A stretch of DNA of 64,000 bases from Paramarasmius palmivorus (taxonomy: Eukaryota > Basidiomycota > Agaricomycetes > Agaricales > Marasmiaceae), in the NCBI GenBank assembly GCA_037176845.1, contig JAYKXP010000043.1, forward strand, positions 186,001-250,000, in the 5' to 3' direction. The first letter of the stretch is position 1. The number at the start of each line of letters is the position of its first letter. The notes under the pieces were generated by a model. That model saw only the letters and a list, made by a program, of their open reading frames with translations, was not told the DNA's origin and did no database searches. The position numbers and the translations under genes were made by a program. This document shows, piece by piece, positions 44,459 through 56,075 of this stretch.

Positions 44459-46475
44459 ATGAATGAACAGTAAGCCCCAACCGCCTCTCCCCATGCAGTA
44501 CTGACCTGTCCCTCGCACATAGAAATATCTTCGACGAAGCTGTTGATCTCGAGGAATCCAGCCGCCTTTCAATCGGACTTAGTACCCTCGTCAGCTCAGG
44601 ACGTGCACCTGGGCCAAACGAGGTTCCTTACATCAAGAAAGTTCTTTCCAGGCTCGAGGACCGCGAAAAAGACATTATCCAGGAGCTCAAACGCTTGGAG
44701 GAGTCCCTTTCAAGAATCCAAACAAAGCAAACGAGTCTTCGGTCCCTGCGTGCGCCTATCCGACGGCTGCCACCCGAGCTGCTCGCGATCATTCTCGTGT
44801 TCGTAGTGGAAGCCACAGAGGGATGGGAATCTAATAGAGGCAGTGAGTTCCAGAAGTGGGAACTGACAGGCATCGTGCTGAGCAAGGTGTGTATTCACTG
44901 GCGGAATACGGCGATCGCGACTCCCGAGATTTGGAACACCATCCAGCTTCACTTGGAAGCTGACCGTGTTGCCAAAGATGACCATGCCAAGATAAGGCTT
45001 TGCGTTTCTCGCTCTCGGGACCAGCCAATATCGCTTTTGGTGTCCCACTCTAGACTCGGAATTCTCGAAGTAGTAGAAAAAGGAGGACTCGATATCCCGG
45101 GCGAACTCATGGGGCAGTTTCATCGAGTTCGCCGGCTTCAGCTGTCTGGGCTGTCGCACGTATTCCTCCGACGCTATGGAGCAAACCTTGGACAGCTCCA
45201 AGAGCTCCGTTTTCCTCACTCGCTCGAGAGTGGTCCTCAACTGAAGAAACTGTTCGATACTGTTGGACAGTTCTGTCCCAATATAGAACATTTTGATGTC
45301 CGGATGGAATTCGGGCTCCCACCTCTCATCAAAGACACTGCATTGCCATTCAGCAAGATCACGAACTTCACGTTCGCTTACTGTTCATGCTGGGACACCG
45401 ATGCAGTTCTATCCTTTATCCAACGCTTTCGAAACCTGAAACAGCTCAACATGACTATGCCATGTTTGAACATTGGATACACTACGGTTACATCCGGGCC
45501 GACCACACAAAACGAATACTCCTGTATCGCGCTTCCACAACTTACGCAACTCGTCATACAAGTCAACGATGCATCGAACCGGCAAGCTTCCGATGCTGAG
45601 CTTCTCCTTCCATCCATAAAGATGCTGAAAGCAATCACAGCACCTTCCCTCGTGTCCTTCTCCATGACCGTTCGCCATATTTTACCGTCAAGGGATTCCA
45701 GCGCTCTCATAGACGCAGTTGAGGCCTTCCTCCGTCGTTCGTCGGATGCTCGTACATTACGCAGTCTGAGTCTTCGTGGCATACCTCTGAATGATTATCA
45801 GGTTATGCCGATCCTCAGAATGGCTCGCGGTCTGAAGGAGTTGGTATTGGGAGAAGCAGCACAAGAAGGGTCGGAGGGGTGGAATACAAGTCTGAATCTC
45901 AACATTTGTCTCGCCACGCTGGGATTCATGCATGGCTTGACTTCGTTCCGCCGGGCACCAAGTGGGCAAGTCCCGGATGATCCAGGTAAGTTGTACAGAG
46001 TCAATCGGGCGCGATGACCACTGACCATCTATTTCTGAAAGACCGTCTCCTTCCGTTCCTACGCCACCTCGAGCTCACGGTTGTGTACAAATGGTCATCA
46101 AAGCAATGGTCTTCTTTTGGAAACATGATTAAGTCTAGACTCCCAGTCCTGCAATCAGTCATCTTAAACGGGGCCGGCTCTATAGAGAAAAGAAATATCC
46201 AGGATCTGATGACCTTACAAAAAGAGGGATTGGCAATACGAGTAGCGGAATATGCTAATGAAGATGCCTCGGGACGCAAAAGGCATTATGTGTTGGATTA
46301 TGGAGGATCTCAATCACACTCTGCACCCACACCTGTCAACAAATTTAAAGGCCACGTGACCTCGTTAAGAGCTATTCGCCCAGAGACAGAAATGGGTCTA
46401 GCGCATTCAAGGGCTTTTTCGATGTATTATGGACATAGTATTGGGGGAAGCTCTTCAGCTGTCACTCCGTTGTAG
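44459..46475 (+). CDS. F-box/LRR-like protein D, apparently intact
   Basis: The 11-nt first coding exon (44459-44469, ATGAATGAACA) is joined across a 53-bp intron to 44523 and reads NIFDEAVDLEESSRLSIGLS, then KKVLSRLEDREKDIIQELKR, F-box core PIRRLPPELLAIILVFVVEA, signature HWRNTAIATPEIWNTIQLHL and LRR-like repeats (HRVRRLQLSGLSHVFLRRYG; CPNIEHFDV; FRNLKQLNMTMPCL). An intron near 45987 leads to the last exon (LLPFLRHLELTVVYKWSSKQ ... HYVLDYGGSQ). About 630 residues, no break. Same family as genes A, B, C and E, but on the plus strand and inside the biosynthetic cluster. Putative SCF adaptor; no evidence ties it to the pathway. Confidence 0.83.
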
Positions 46476-46612
46476 CATGTAGCGCCTTTAATTTAGTTGT
46501 TGTAATCGTTAAACTATACTTATGAACTCTTGACGCGCTTGACAACTTCTACTCAGTTTGAAGGCTTGGGATTTCTATTGTATTAGCCGGAATATCCAGA
46601 CAAAGTAGCCTA

Positions 46613-48903
46613 TTATCGAGGACATAATTTTACCCTCGCATTGAAAGGGATATTTGCAATTTGTGGCTTCCATTCTAACAACACCTTTGGTTTATCCGCC
46701 AAACATTCTGGAACCACAACCCGATACTTCCTGACAATGTATGCCAATATGCACACGACCTCCGTCATGGCAAAGCGTTGTCCAATACAACTTCGTGGGC
46801 CATGCGAAAAGGCCATAACTGAAAATGAAGCATGAGTAAGGTGCGAGGAACTGAAGTTATATGAACATACAGGCTTCTCTTGGCCATCGGTACGAGTCCG
46901 TGTCGATAAATTTATCGGGGTTAAAATCAACAGCATCGTCACCCCAATAGAGAGCTAAGGTTGATTCAATGTCACAGCACACGACCACGAGTCTAGAAAT
47001 CCTTACGATTCATATGTAGAGCACCGAAATCCAGTAATATCTTGCTTCCCTTTGCGATCGGGACTGAGTATGGTTGGGTCTTGTATACGCCCTTCGAATC
47101 TCGATAAAAACGCTGGGCGGGAAGGACTGTATCTCGGAGAACGACCCGACCTAAGCGAGAGCCAGCCGGTAGATGTCGAAGGGTTTCGTTGACGAACGCA
47201 GTGGTATATTTCTAAGAGAGTTGCATTCAGAGTTGCCTAAGAGAGGGATTCGTAACACCTTACCAGTCTAGGGTACGTTGTCCGGTTGTCCTAGGAAAGA
47301 GCCCACCATCAGCAAGAGTGAGAGGATATGAATGTGATATACCGTACCATCTCATCCGCCGCCTGTGGTGGACCCGCTGGCCAGACCTGACAGACTTCAT
47401 GAAACACTCGATCTTGTAGCTCAGGGTACACAGCAATATAGGCTAGCGCCATTGAAGTAGTTGCCGCTGCAGTTTCTGTGAGATGAGAAGATGAGCCAGT
47501 CTGAGAAAGATACAAGAATGCCCGAAACAGACCATGGCCGGCCAGCAAGAAAGCCTAATTAATCAATGAGGTCAGTTCAACATGATGAATGCGATCCAAG
47601 GTTGACTCACAAACATGTCTGCTAGTAGCTCTTGGTCCGTCAGATGTCTCCGTCGGTCCGAGTCTGTGTTCCCTGAAGAGTCTTCCTGGAAAATCATATT
47701 TGCTTTTACGAAAGCTTTGAGTAAGGCACCTTCCGAACTATCGGTTGTCCCTTGTTCTAACAGGTCTGCACGAGATGCTGATATGAGTTCACGTATCTGG
47801 TCATCAAGCGCGCGATATGTCCTCTGAGTGAGGTCAAGCAGCGGTGAAAGGCCGGGTATGTGAACCATGCTGGCAAAGGTGTAAATCCATTCAGGAAGGA
47901 GCATCTTCGCCATGATGACCCGTTCAGCGGTTGAAAGTAAATTGGCTATATCTTGCTTCGAGGTTGCTTCCACGTCGGATGCCGATGCGTTCAATGTCGA
48001 ATGTTTCCCGAAAGCTGCGGATGTAAACACCACCGTAGTGATCTGCATCCATTGTTAATCAGCAGTTTCGCTCGGGTAATAGAAAGTACGCACATGCTTC
48101 AGGGTATCAAATAGTTGTAGCTCCATGGATCCATCTTCAGTAGGTTGTTGTTTGGTCGAGGACCATTCATTGAGAATACGAATAGTCTCTCTCCAGACAA
48201 GAGAGATGTTGCTCTGAATTTGTTAGTCAAATTTACTAACAATACTACAGGGTAACTCACCTCACTGAACGCTGGATTAGCTATCATTCTGTGTCTTTTC
48301 CAGGCCTTTCCATAAGAACCGATGATATTATCACCAAGAAAATTGAACCCAGGTCCTGTAGAGCTATCATACTAAACCACCAGTGACCGATATCAACGAC
48401 CTGCATCGACATTAAGGTAATTAAAATGTACCAGGACCATATCCTTCTCATAAAGCACTCCGATTTCCGTGGAGACCACCTTAAAAGCCTCTGCATCAGA
48501 GAACCAATATACAGGTGTCGAGTCCGACAACACGACAGAGCTTAGACATGTTGAGCCGTGCCGCGCGTAGACTAGGGGAACGTGAGTCGTTAAAGAATAT
48601 GGGACATCGGGTGGAAGAGACTAACAGTCAAAGATGGTGAAATAGTGCCCAAACCAGCCTCGAAACGGAAAGTACGGCGCCATTGCGTTTGTTGTTAGAA
48701 GGTGAGGGTTGAAGAGGATGGGATATCTTCCGGGACATGCTCTGAATACAAAAATTTGAGAATAAAACACCACCCAGTTATCGAAAGACGCACCCAAGAG
48801 TCCTGAAAGCTTTTATCACAGAGTAAATCTTCCTAACCGCCGCCTGACCGATGAGGCCAAGTAAGAATGCATATGCAATCCAGATATTCTCCACCTCCAG
48901 CAT
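46613..48903 (-). CDS. Cytochrome P450, cluster copy 1
   Basis: ATG 48903: N-terminal anchor MLEVENIWIAYAFLLGLIGQ. Then YFPFRGWFGHYFT, GSYGKAWKRHRMIANPAFSE (helix C WxxxR), EWIYTFASMVHIPGLSPLLD, the I-helix across an intron AGH|ETAAATTSMALAYIAVYPEL, K-helix VNETLRHLPAGSRLGRVV, and heme loop AFSHGPRSCIGQRFAMTEVV with the Cys ligand. Ends VKLCPR, TAA 46615-46613. At least nine introns. Its neighbour at 49476-51748 is a near copy with the same exon layout. Presumed ER oxidase of a cluster product. Confidence 0.88.
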
Positions 48904-49475
48904 TGCAGAGACCACCAACAAAGCGGTTGTAAAGAGGCTTTTAGGCTGTCACTGACCGCTGGCAGCGTCAGGGACGGACCAGCTAGTTCGGCTCTACAAT
49001 TCAGTTTGGCCTGACAGAATTAGGTATTGCTCCGTATCGATATCCCCTCAGGATATCCATGATGGATTTGTTCGAGTTTGTTTGAGTTGGTAAAAAAAAG
49101 GGGGGGAAACTGCAGAGAAACTCGAGAATGAGATGGTCATTGAGAGAAACCGGTCGCGAGACGGAACATTATTATGCAAGGATCTCAATCACATTTTATA
49201 CCTACAGTGACATCACAGTCGACAAATGCATCTTCACCGCACTACAACTGCAGTGCATGATGAGTGAAATCTTTGGTATTAAACAGTTCTGAAGCACTCT
49301 GTAGCAAGATGTAGCGCCTTGAATGTACATAGTCGCAATCGCATTACATGAGGCTCATGAGCTCTTGACCCGCTTGATGTCACATATCAAAAGTAGACAA
49401 AGCACTAAGTTCTAGCAGCTTCAAGTTGAAGGTATGGGATTTCCGTTGTATTGCGATATCGATCAGAGTAATCCA
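48904..49475. other. Spacer between tandem P450 genes
   Basis: About 570 bp with an A-then-G homopolymer tract (about 49092-49107). Upstream control region of P450 copy 1; no gene. Confidence 0.5.
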
Positions 49476-51748
49476 TTATCGAGGACACAACTTCACCCTT
49501 GCATTCAGAGGCACATTCGCAGTCTGCGGTTTCCATTCTAACAGCACCTCTGGTTTACCTGCCAAACCATCTGGAACCACAACCCGATACTTCCTGGTAA
49601 TGTATGCCAATATGCACACGACCTCCGTCATGGCAAAGCGTTGACCAATACAATTCCGCGGGCCATGTGAGAAAGCCATAACTGAACACGAAGCATGCAT
49701 AAGTAAGGTGTGAAAAGCCGAGATTATGTGAACATACAGGCTTCTCTTGGCCATCGGTACGAGTCTGTGTCGATGAATTTATCGGGGTTGAAATCAACAG
49801 CATCGTCGCCCCAGTAGAGAGCTAAGGTTGGCTCGGTGTCACAGCACGCAATAACGAGTCTATAAAGACTTACGATTCATATGCAGAGCACCGAAATCCA
49901 GTAATATCTTGCTTCCCTTGGTGATCGGAACCGAGTATGGTTGGGTCTTGTATAAACCCTCCGAATCTCGATAAAAACGTTGGGCCGGAAGAGCTGTATC
50001 TCTGAGAACGACCCGACCTAAGCGGGAGCCTGCCGGGAAATGCCGAAGGGTTTCGTTTACGAACGCAGTGGTGTATTTCTGAAAGTCGGAATCAGAATTG
50101 CCCAAGAGAGAAACGTTGTATTGACTTACCAGTCTGGGATATGTTGTCCGGTTGTCCTAGGAAACAGCTCAACATCACCAAGATTGAGTGCATGAATCAT
50201 AACGTACCATCTCGTCTACCTCTTGTGGTGGGCCAGCTGGCCAGACCTGACAGACTTCATGAAACACTCGATCTTGTAGCTCAGGGTACAAAGCAATATA
50301 GGCTAGCGCCATTGAAGTAGTTGCCGCTGCGGTTTCTGTGAGATGGGAAGATGAGCCAGTCTGAGAAAGATATCACAGTTCCCGAAGAAACGAACCCTGG
50401 CCAGCCAGCAAGAAAGCCTAATGAGTTAACGAAGTCAGTTCAACGTGAATGAATGCAGCCCAAGGTCGACTCACAAACATGTCTGCTAATAGCTCTTGGT
50501 CCGTCAGATGTCTCCGTTGATCTTTGCTTCCCGGAGAGTCTTCCTGAAAAACCATGTTTGCTTTTACGAAAGCTCTGAGCAAGGCACCTTCCGACCTGTC
50601 CATTGTCCTCTCATCCAATAAGTCGGCGCGAGATGCTGATATAAGTTCACGTATCTGGTCATCAAGCGCGCGATATGTTCTTTGGGTGAGATCAAGCAAC
50701 GGTGAAAGGCCGGGTATGTGAACCATGCCGGCGAAGATGTAAATCCATTCAGGGAGGAGAATCTTCGCCATGTAAAGCCGCTCAGCAGTTGAAAGTAGAT
50801 CGACTACATCTTGCTTCGAGGCTACTGCCGATTCACTCCATGCGCAATGTTTCCCGAAAGCTGCGGATGTAAACACCATCGTAGTGACCTGCATCCTTTG
50901 TTGAGTAGCAATTTCGTCTAGGTAGTCGAATGTACGCACATGCTTTAGAGTATTGAATATTTTCAGCTCCGTGGATCCATTTTCAGTAGATTGTTGTAGG
51001 GCTGAGGTCCATTCATTGAGAATACGAATAGTCTCTCTCCAGACAAGAGAGATATTGCTCTGGATTTGTTTGTCAGATTCACTAACAATACTACAGGGTA
51101 ACTCACCTCACTGAACGCTGGATTAGCTATCATTCTGTGTCTTTTCCAGGCCTTTCCACAGGAGCCGACGATATTATCACCAAGAAAATTGAACCCAGGT
51201 CCTGTAGAGCTATCATACTAAACCACCAGTGACCGATATCAACGACCTGCATCGACATTAAGGTAATTAAAACGTACCAGGACCATATCCTTCTCATAAA
51301 GCACTCCGATTTCCGTGGAGACCACCTTGAAAGCCTCTGCATCAGAGAACCAATATACAGGTGTCGAGTCCGACAACACAACAGAACTTAGACATGTTGA
51401 GCCGTGCCGCGCGTAGACTAGGGGAACGTGAGTCATTGTAAAGATAGTTCATCGTGTGGAAGAGACTAACAGTCAAAGGTCGTAAAATAGTGCCCAAACC
51501 AGCCTCGAAACGGAAAATACGGCGCCATTGCATTTGTTGTTAGAAGGTGAGGGCTGAAAAGAATGGGATATCTTCCGGGACATGCTCTGAATACAAAAAT
51601 TTGAGAATAAAACACCACCCAGTTATCGAAAGACGCACCCAAGAGTCCTGAAAGCTACTATCACAGAGTAAATCTTCCTAACCGCCGCCTGACCAATGAG
51701 GCCAAGTAAGAATGCATATGCAATCCAGATATGCTCCACGTTCAGCAT
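49476..51748 (-). CDS. Cytochrome P450, cluster copy 2 (tandem duplicate)
   Basis: ATG 51748 (MLNVEHIWIAYAF). It follows copy 1 exon by exon: same YARHGSTCLSSVVLSDS block, WIYIFAGMVHIPGLSPLLD, K-helix VNETLRHFPAGSRLGRVV, heme loop FSHGPRNCIGQRFAMTEVV, and end VKLCPR. The I-helix reads AGQ|ETAA instead of AGH|ETAA, and a few residues are deleted in the loop before LTDQELLADMF. No frame break seen. Identity is high even in introns, so the duplication is fairly recent; substitutions near the I-helix could alter substrate range. Confidence 0.88.
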
Positions 51749-52031
51749 TGGAGAGGCAACCAATACGGCTGTAAAGAGGTTTTTAGGCTGACATTGTGAC
51801 CACTGTTAGTTCGGCTCTATCCGTATCGAAGAATTCGCCCCTCAGGACATCCATGATGAGCTTGTTCAAGTTTGTTCGAGTTGATAGAAAAGGAAAAAAC
51901 TCGAGAACGAGATGATGGTCGTGGAGAGGAACCGGTCACGACGCGACTGAACCAAGTCATCAACTGACATCATTGTCAACAAATCTCTATACAATACAAG
52001 CGTATGTAACCTTATAGCTACTGTTCAGTTC

Positions 52032-55000
52032 CTAGCCAAACTTGAAAGGAAGAAGAAAGCAAGCTTCAAAGTTGGCATTCTTGAGTGGTGGAACCTCAAT
52101 GCTGTTCGTTTTGCTTCCTCCGTCAATGCGGGTCGTCTTCATTAATTCACTGATACCACTTTCTATATCTCCCCTGACGACGAAGAGCTTGGGGAGCCTG
52201 TTCGGGTCTTGGTACAGGCAGCTCACCACAGGGTAAATCCCAATGCCCTTGTTGAGATCCGCATCCGGAATTACAGCCCTCAAGACCGGCTTGTCCTCTA
52301 TTACATCTGAGCGAAGAGTTCTGTCAAGAGTTGCCAGCTTAATGCTCCATAAGGGGACATCAAAAGGGAGCTTACACTATGATGGTGCCTTTGGGAACTT
52401 TATGCTTGTCCGCCAATCTGATCCTCGAGGCCCTGGCTCTGCCCAAAACAATCTCGTCGTAGATGTGGAAAAACCTTCCATCGGCTGTTCCGCTTGAGGC
52501 TACACCCAACCTCCCCTTCTTCGTCACGAACAACAAGCTCCCCATACCTTCACTGGTTGCAATTACGGGATGGCTGCTCGGAACGACGTAGAGGTTATTA
52601 TCAGCTGGTTGCCAGAGAATCTGGAATGTTCCTCTCGAGGTTTGGTCACTCGTGATCTTTTGGAGCGTTACATCAGGAGCCGAACCGTTCAGAGCAGCGG
52701 TCTTGTTGGCGCTGATCACGGCAGATGCAGGAAGGGGCGGCGCAGGTACAATTGGCGAGAGCGCTTTTGCACCAGGTAATCTATGATCCGATATGAGTAT
52801 ACGCTAAATGTGGAAGTGCAACTCACTGACGGAACACATTTCGTCAATGGAAAGATCATGCTGAGCGGTTTATACTCCAGCTGACCAAATGGTTTCCCTT
52901 TGGATTTGCCACCTGTTAGGGTGAATGCGAGTTCGACGTCAAAGTCCATAGATACAACGGCGCCTGCACAATCCTCGGAACCCACTCCCTTCTCGGTACT
53001 TGCGTCGAGCTCCACAGACAATGGAACACTGGCCTTGGCTTCCAAGCCAGCGGCAGCCTTGAATTTTCCGTTGAGGAGGTCTATGCCGATGTTGAGCGTA
53101 GTGGAGAAGTAGGGGCTCAATGTCGCCCTTCCAGCTACCGAAGCTGCAAAGGTGGGACGAGTCTCTAGTGGAGTCCATGCCTCAGCTTGTGACTTCATAA
53201 TATCCAGGAAGTCAATGAACAGGTTGACGTTCTTCCATCCGAAACCAACCCGTGCGATGAAACTCCCAGTTGCTCCCAGTTCCCAGTCGGCGCCAACAGC
53301 GGGAGAAATGAAAGGCCCGACGGTGAGAAGACCAGGTATAACCAATGGACTTATGCGAATCAGTGGAATGAATGCCAAGGAACCATGAATAACAACAAGT
53401 ACCTGAGAGGAACTGAAGGTAGATCTACTTCGGCCAGGCTACCCTCGATGTTTACTGCAAGGTGGAAGAAATATCACTTTATGCCTACGTAACCTCAGGT
53501 GATTAACCTACTATCGAAAATCGCCCCAACACCGACCTCAAATTGGAGTACGCCATCAATGATACGGACTCTTGCGGCACTAAATTTAAACTTCTCGGCG
53601 GTAAACTTGAAATGCGCCTCATACTCGATGAACTACCAATAGGAAGAGTTAGGGATCCACCACAAAGAGAACGGATCGAGGAATCTCACTCCATTGACAC
53701 GACAGCCCACACAGTAGACATCTAGTCTGGCTGTTGCGGTGGCATCACCGCTATGCGTCTTCTTCTCCTTGCTCTTCTCCAACGTGTAAACCTTGTATGC
53801 GCTTCCAAATTCTTCTGTATATTTCATTGGGACGGTAACATTGGTGTCAAAGATGGCAGTGCCGGCGGGGTTCCACCCTCGAGACGACAAAACTTGTGCA
53901 AGAATCTTGCTGGACTCTTCGAAAAACTGGATCAACTTGTCTAGTATAGGTTTGATTTCTACATGTATAACGATGAGATAATGGACCGATCGTAGTATAA
54001 TACTACTTACCCTTCTTGAAAAACTTGACGATAGCTTCTTCGGCAGCCTTAATCGCGTCGAAAGTCTGGAAAGGGGACTGTCAGTATCATTGTAGCGTTG
54101 AGTGAATGGTACAAAGACACTCACTGGTTTGGTAATTGAAGGGCATGGATCCTTGTTGAACGCGAGCATTGTGAAATATGTGAAAGGACTGAGGACAGCA
54201 ATACAACCCCATTCAAATCTCTTTGCAAGATTCCATTTTTCGATCCTTGAACTCGCGCTAAATAGATCTTCAAGAGCTACCTTGTTTCTGGTCGGATCAT
54301 CGTAGCCTCTAGCATTGTCCAAGGAGTTATCGAACGCATCATTGATTGTGCTAGGATCAGGTTTGTCACCCCGACGCGAAAGGTGTATCGGTCGAGCATT
54401 TGAGTTGGGGTCCACCTGGTATCCTGTAACGTCTATCGTTATATCCTTGTGAGGATGTACAGCTTCCTCAAAAGGAACCGTAGACATCTCAAACAAAATC
54501 TGGTGTTCGTCCTTCCCGGGAGTCATGCCAGATACTAAGTGGTAGCTCCGCTGCCCTGATCCCATGCCCTCGCCACATTCGTTGTGATAGGTGATCATTA
54601 TAAGCTGCGACGGAGTCGACCATTCTCGAACCGCAGTGTCTCGTGCCTCGTCGTCGCTGAACCTGATGACCATCCTATCGTTTTCACATTTGACGGAAAT
54701 GACACGGTCCGAATTCTCGAGATTGACGGCTGGGGCGTTGAAGCCACCGACATGCATAGTGGCAAAGGAGCGACGTAGATAATATGGTACTGTGAAAAAG
54801 TGAGGACCGAATAAAAAACAGAATTGAATATGCTCACCAGTGGGATCATGGTAGTGGAATGCAAGCGAGTCCGCGGGTCTGAGATGGACAACGTCGGCGG
54901 CATCGTGTTCGGGATGACGGGTAGGGATAAGTCTTGTCTTCCGGTAGTTGTGATCTCCACTATGAGGATTCGCATGAGATCTACCGAAAGCATCGCCTAC

Positions 55001-55042
55001 TGTGCTTGTAAGAGCTAGGAACAGCAATGCAAAGGGCTTCAT
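52032..55042 (-). CDS. Large secreted protein of unknown function
   Basis: ATG 55042 starts a clear signal peptide (MKPFALLFLALTSTVGDAFG). The next exons carry RVISVKCENDRMVIRFSDDE, YHNECGEGMGSGQRSYHLVS and HKDITIDVTGYQVDPNSNAR, then KWNLAKRFEWGCIAV, a middle region FKFTAEKFKFSAARVRIIDG ... LSPYFSTTLNIGIDLLNGKF, and a C-terminus with SKANK-like linkers ending NFEACFLLPFKFG, TAG 52034-52032. About 880-900 residues over some ten exons. The layout resembles fungal secreted proteins annotated only with domains of unknown function (I suspect DUF7029/DUF7223, not verified). The last exon has a relative next to the Gypsy LTR at 5414. Confidence 0.75.
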
Positions 55043-56075
55043 GACTGCACGACGGAGGAAAAGGGACTGGCACAGATTATATACCCTAATCTCTTCAAGA
55101 GATGGGGCGGAAGATCTTCGTTTGAGACGTATACCGCTCTAGTAAGAGCGACGATGATTGAGGTTCGCGATCTACGCAAGCAACGACAAGGGATCTTTGG
55201 ACAAGCCGAAGCGAGGATTCAAGAGTGATGCTCGGACTAGAACGTGCCTCGTTGAGCCACCAACCTGAGAGGGGGTAATCGTACACTCTGTAACAGTCCC
55301 GAAATTGGCTCGCAGACATCTTTGTTCTTGGTTTCGGGCGGTAGGTAATGCAAGCCAATTGTATGAAGGTGGCAGAGGGGAACTAGCGATACGTCACGTT
55401 TGGGAGCCAAGGGATTCGCCTTCTAGGGCGATAAAAGTATCTTCAAGGACCAGCGTCAGACCAACATTGCTATTGAATCTTCTAGAGTTGGTTAAAGATG
55501 TTCCAATCCACAACATTCTGGACACTCACCAGTAATTGAACCATGCACTGTTCCCAGCCTATGGCAGCCTTTCCCTCAAATTCCGACCTTCAACAACACC
55601 GAAGAGGGTGAAAGCCTTTGATTGATCAACTGCCTTTCTCATGTCTTGCTCGGGAACGTTAGGCACTAGGATTGGAAAGCAAATAGTCGTCGTATCGAAG
55701 ATTGATCGAAAACTAGGCGGAATCGTTAGCCTTGATATGGGGTTCAAAATCTGGGCGCACTTTCATTTAATGCTGAAGAAGCCTGTACATTGGCGAAGTT
55801 GTTGTGCACGAAAGGACGAAACAAAAACAGTTGTGGACAAGGACAATCATCAGTGGTCAAAGTTGGGTCAAATCGGTGCCACGTGTTGCGTCCGTTCTAG
55901 GAACATAAATAGGCGCTGCTTAGGCGCCAGCTGCAGGCGAATTGAGTATCGCAAAACTTGCTCGCGTTAGTAGTACCCGGCTGTTCCCTTGTGGGACCCC
56001 CTTCGTCCATAACGGAGCTGTGTATATATCTATCTACCTGTTGTATATGAAACCGTATAGCAAACTCTTTGTACA
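55043..56075. other. Intergenic region
   Basis: About 1 kb between two minus-strand genes. Contains the promoter of the secreted protein; short frames without motifs. Confidence 0.5.

Noticed and set aside
49092..49107. A/G homopolymer tract considered as a polypurine tract of an LTR element
   Set aside because: No LTR, PBS or retroelement coding sequence next to it.
53633..53700. Apparent C-terminus of the secreted protein at a stop near 53633
   Set aside because: The stop lies in an intron (donor GTGAGATTCC); coding continues with YEAHFKFTAEKFKFSAARVR and on to 52032.
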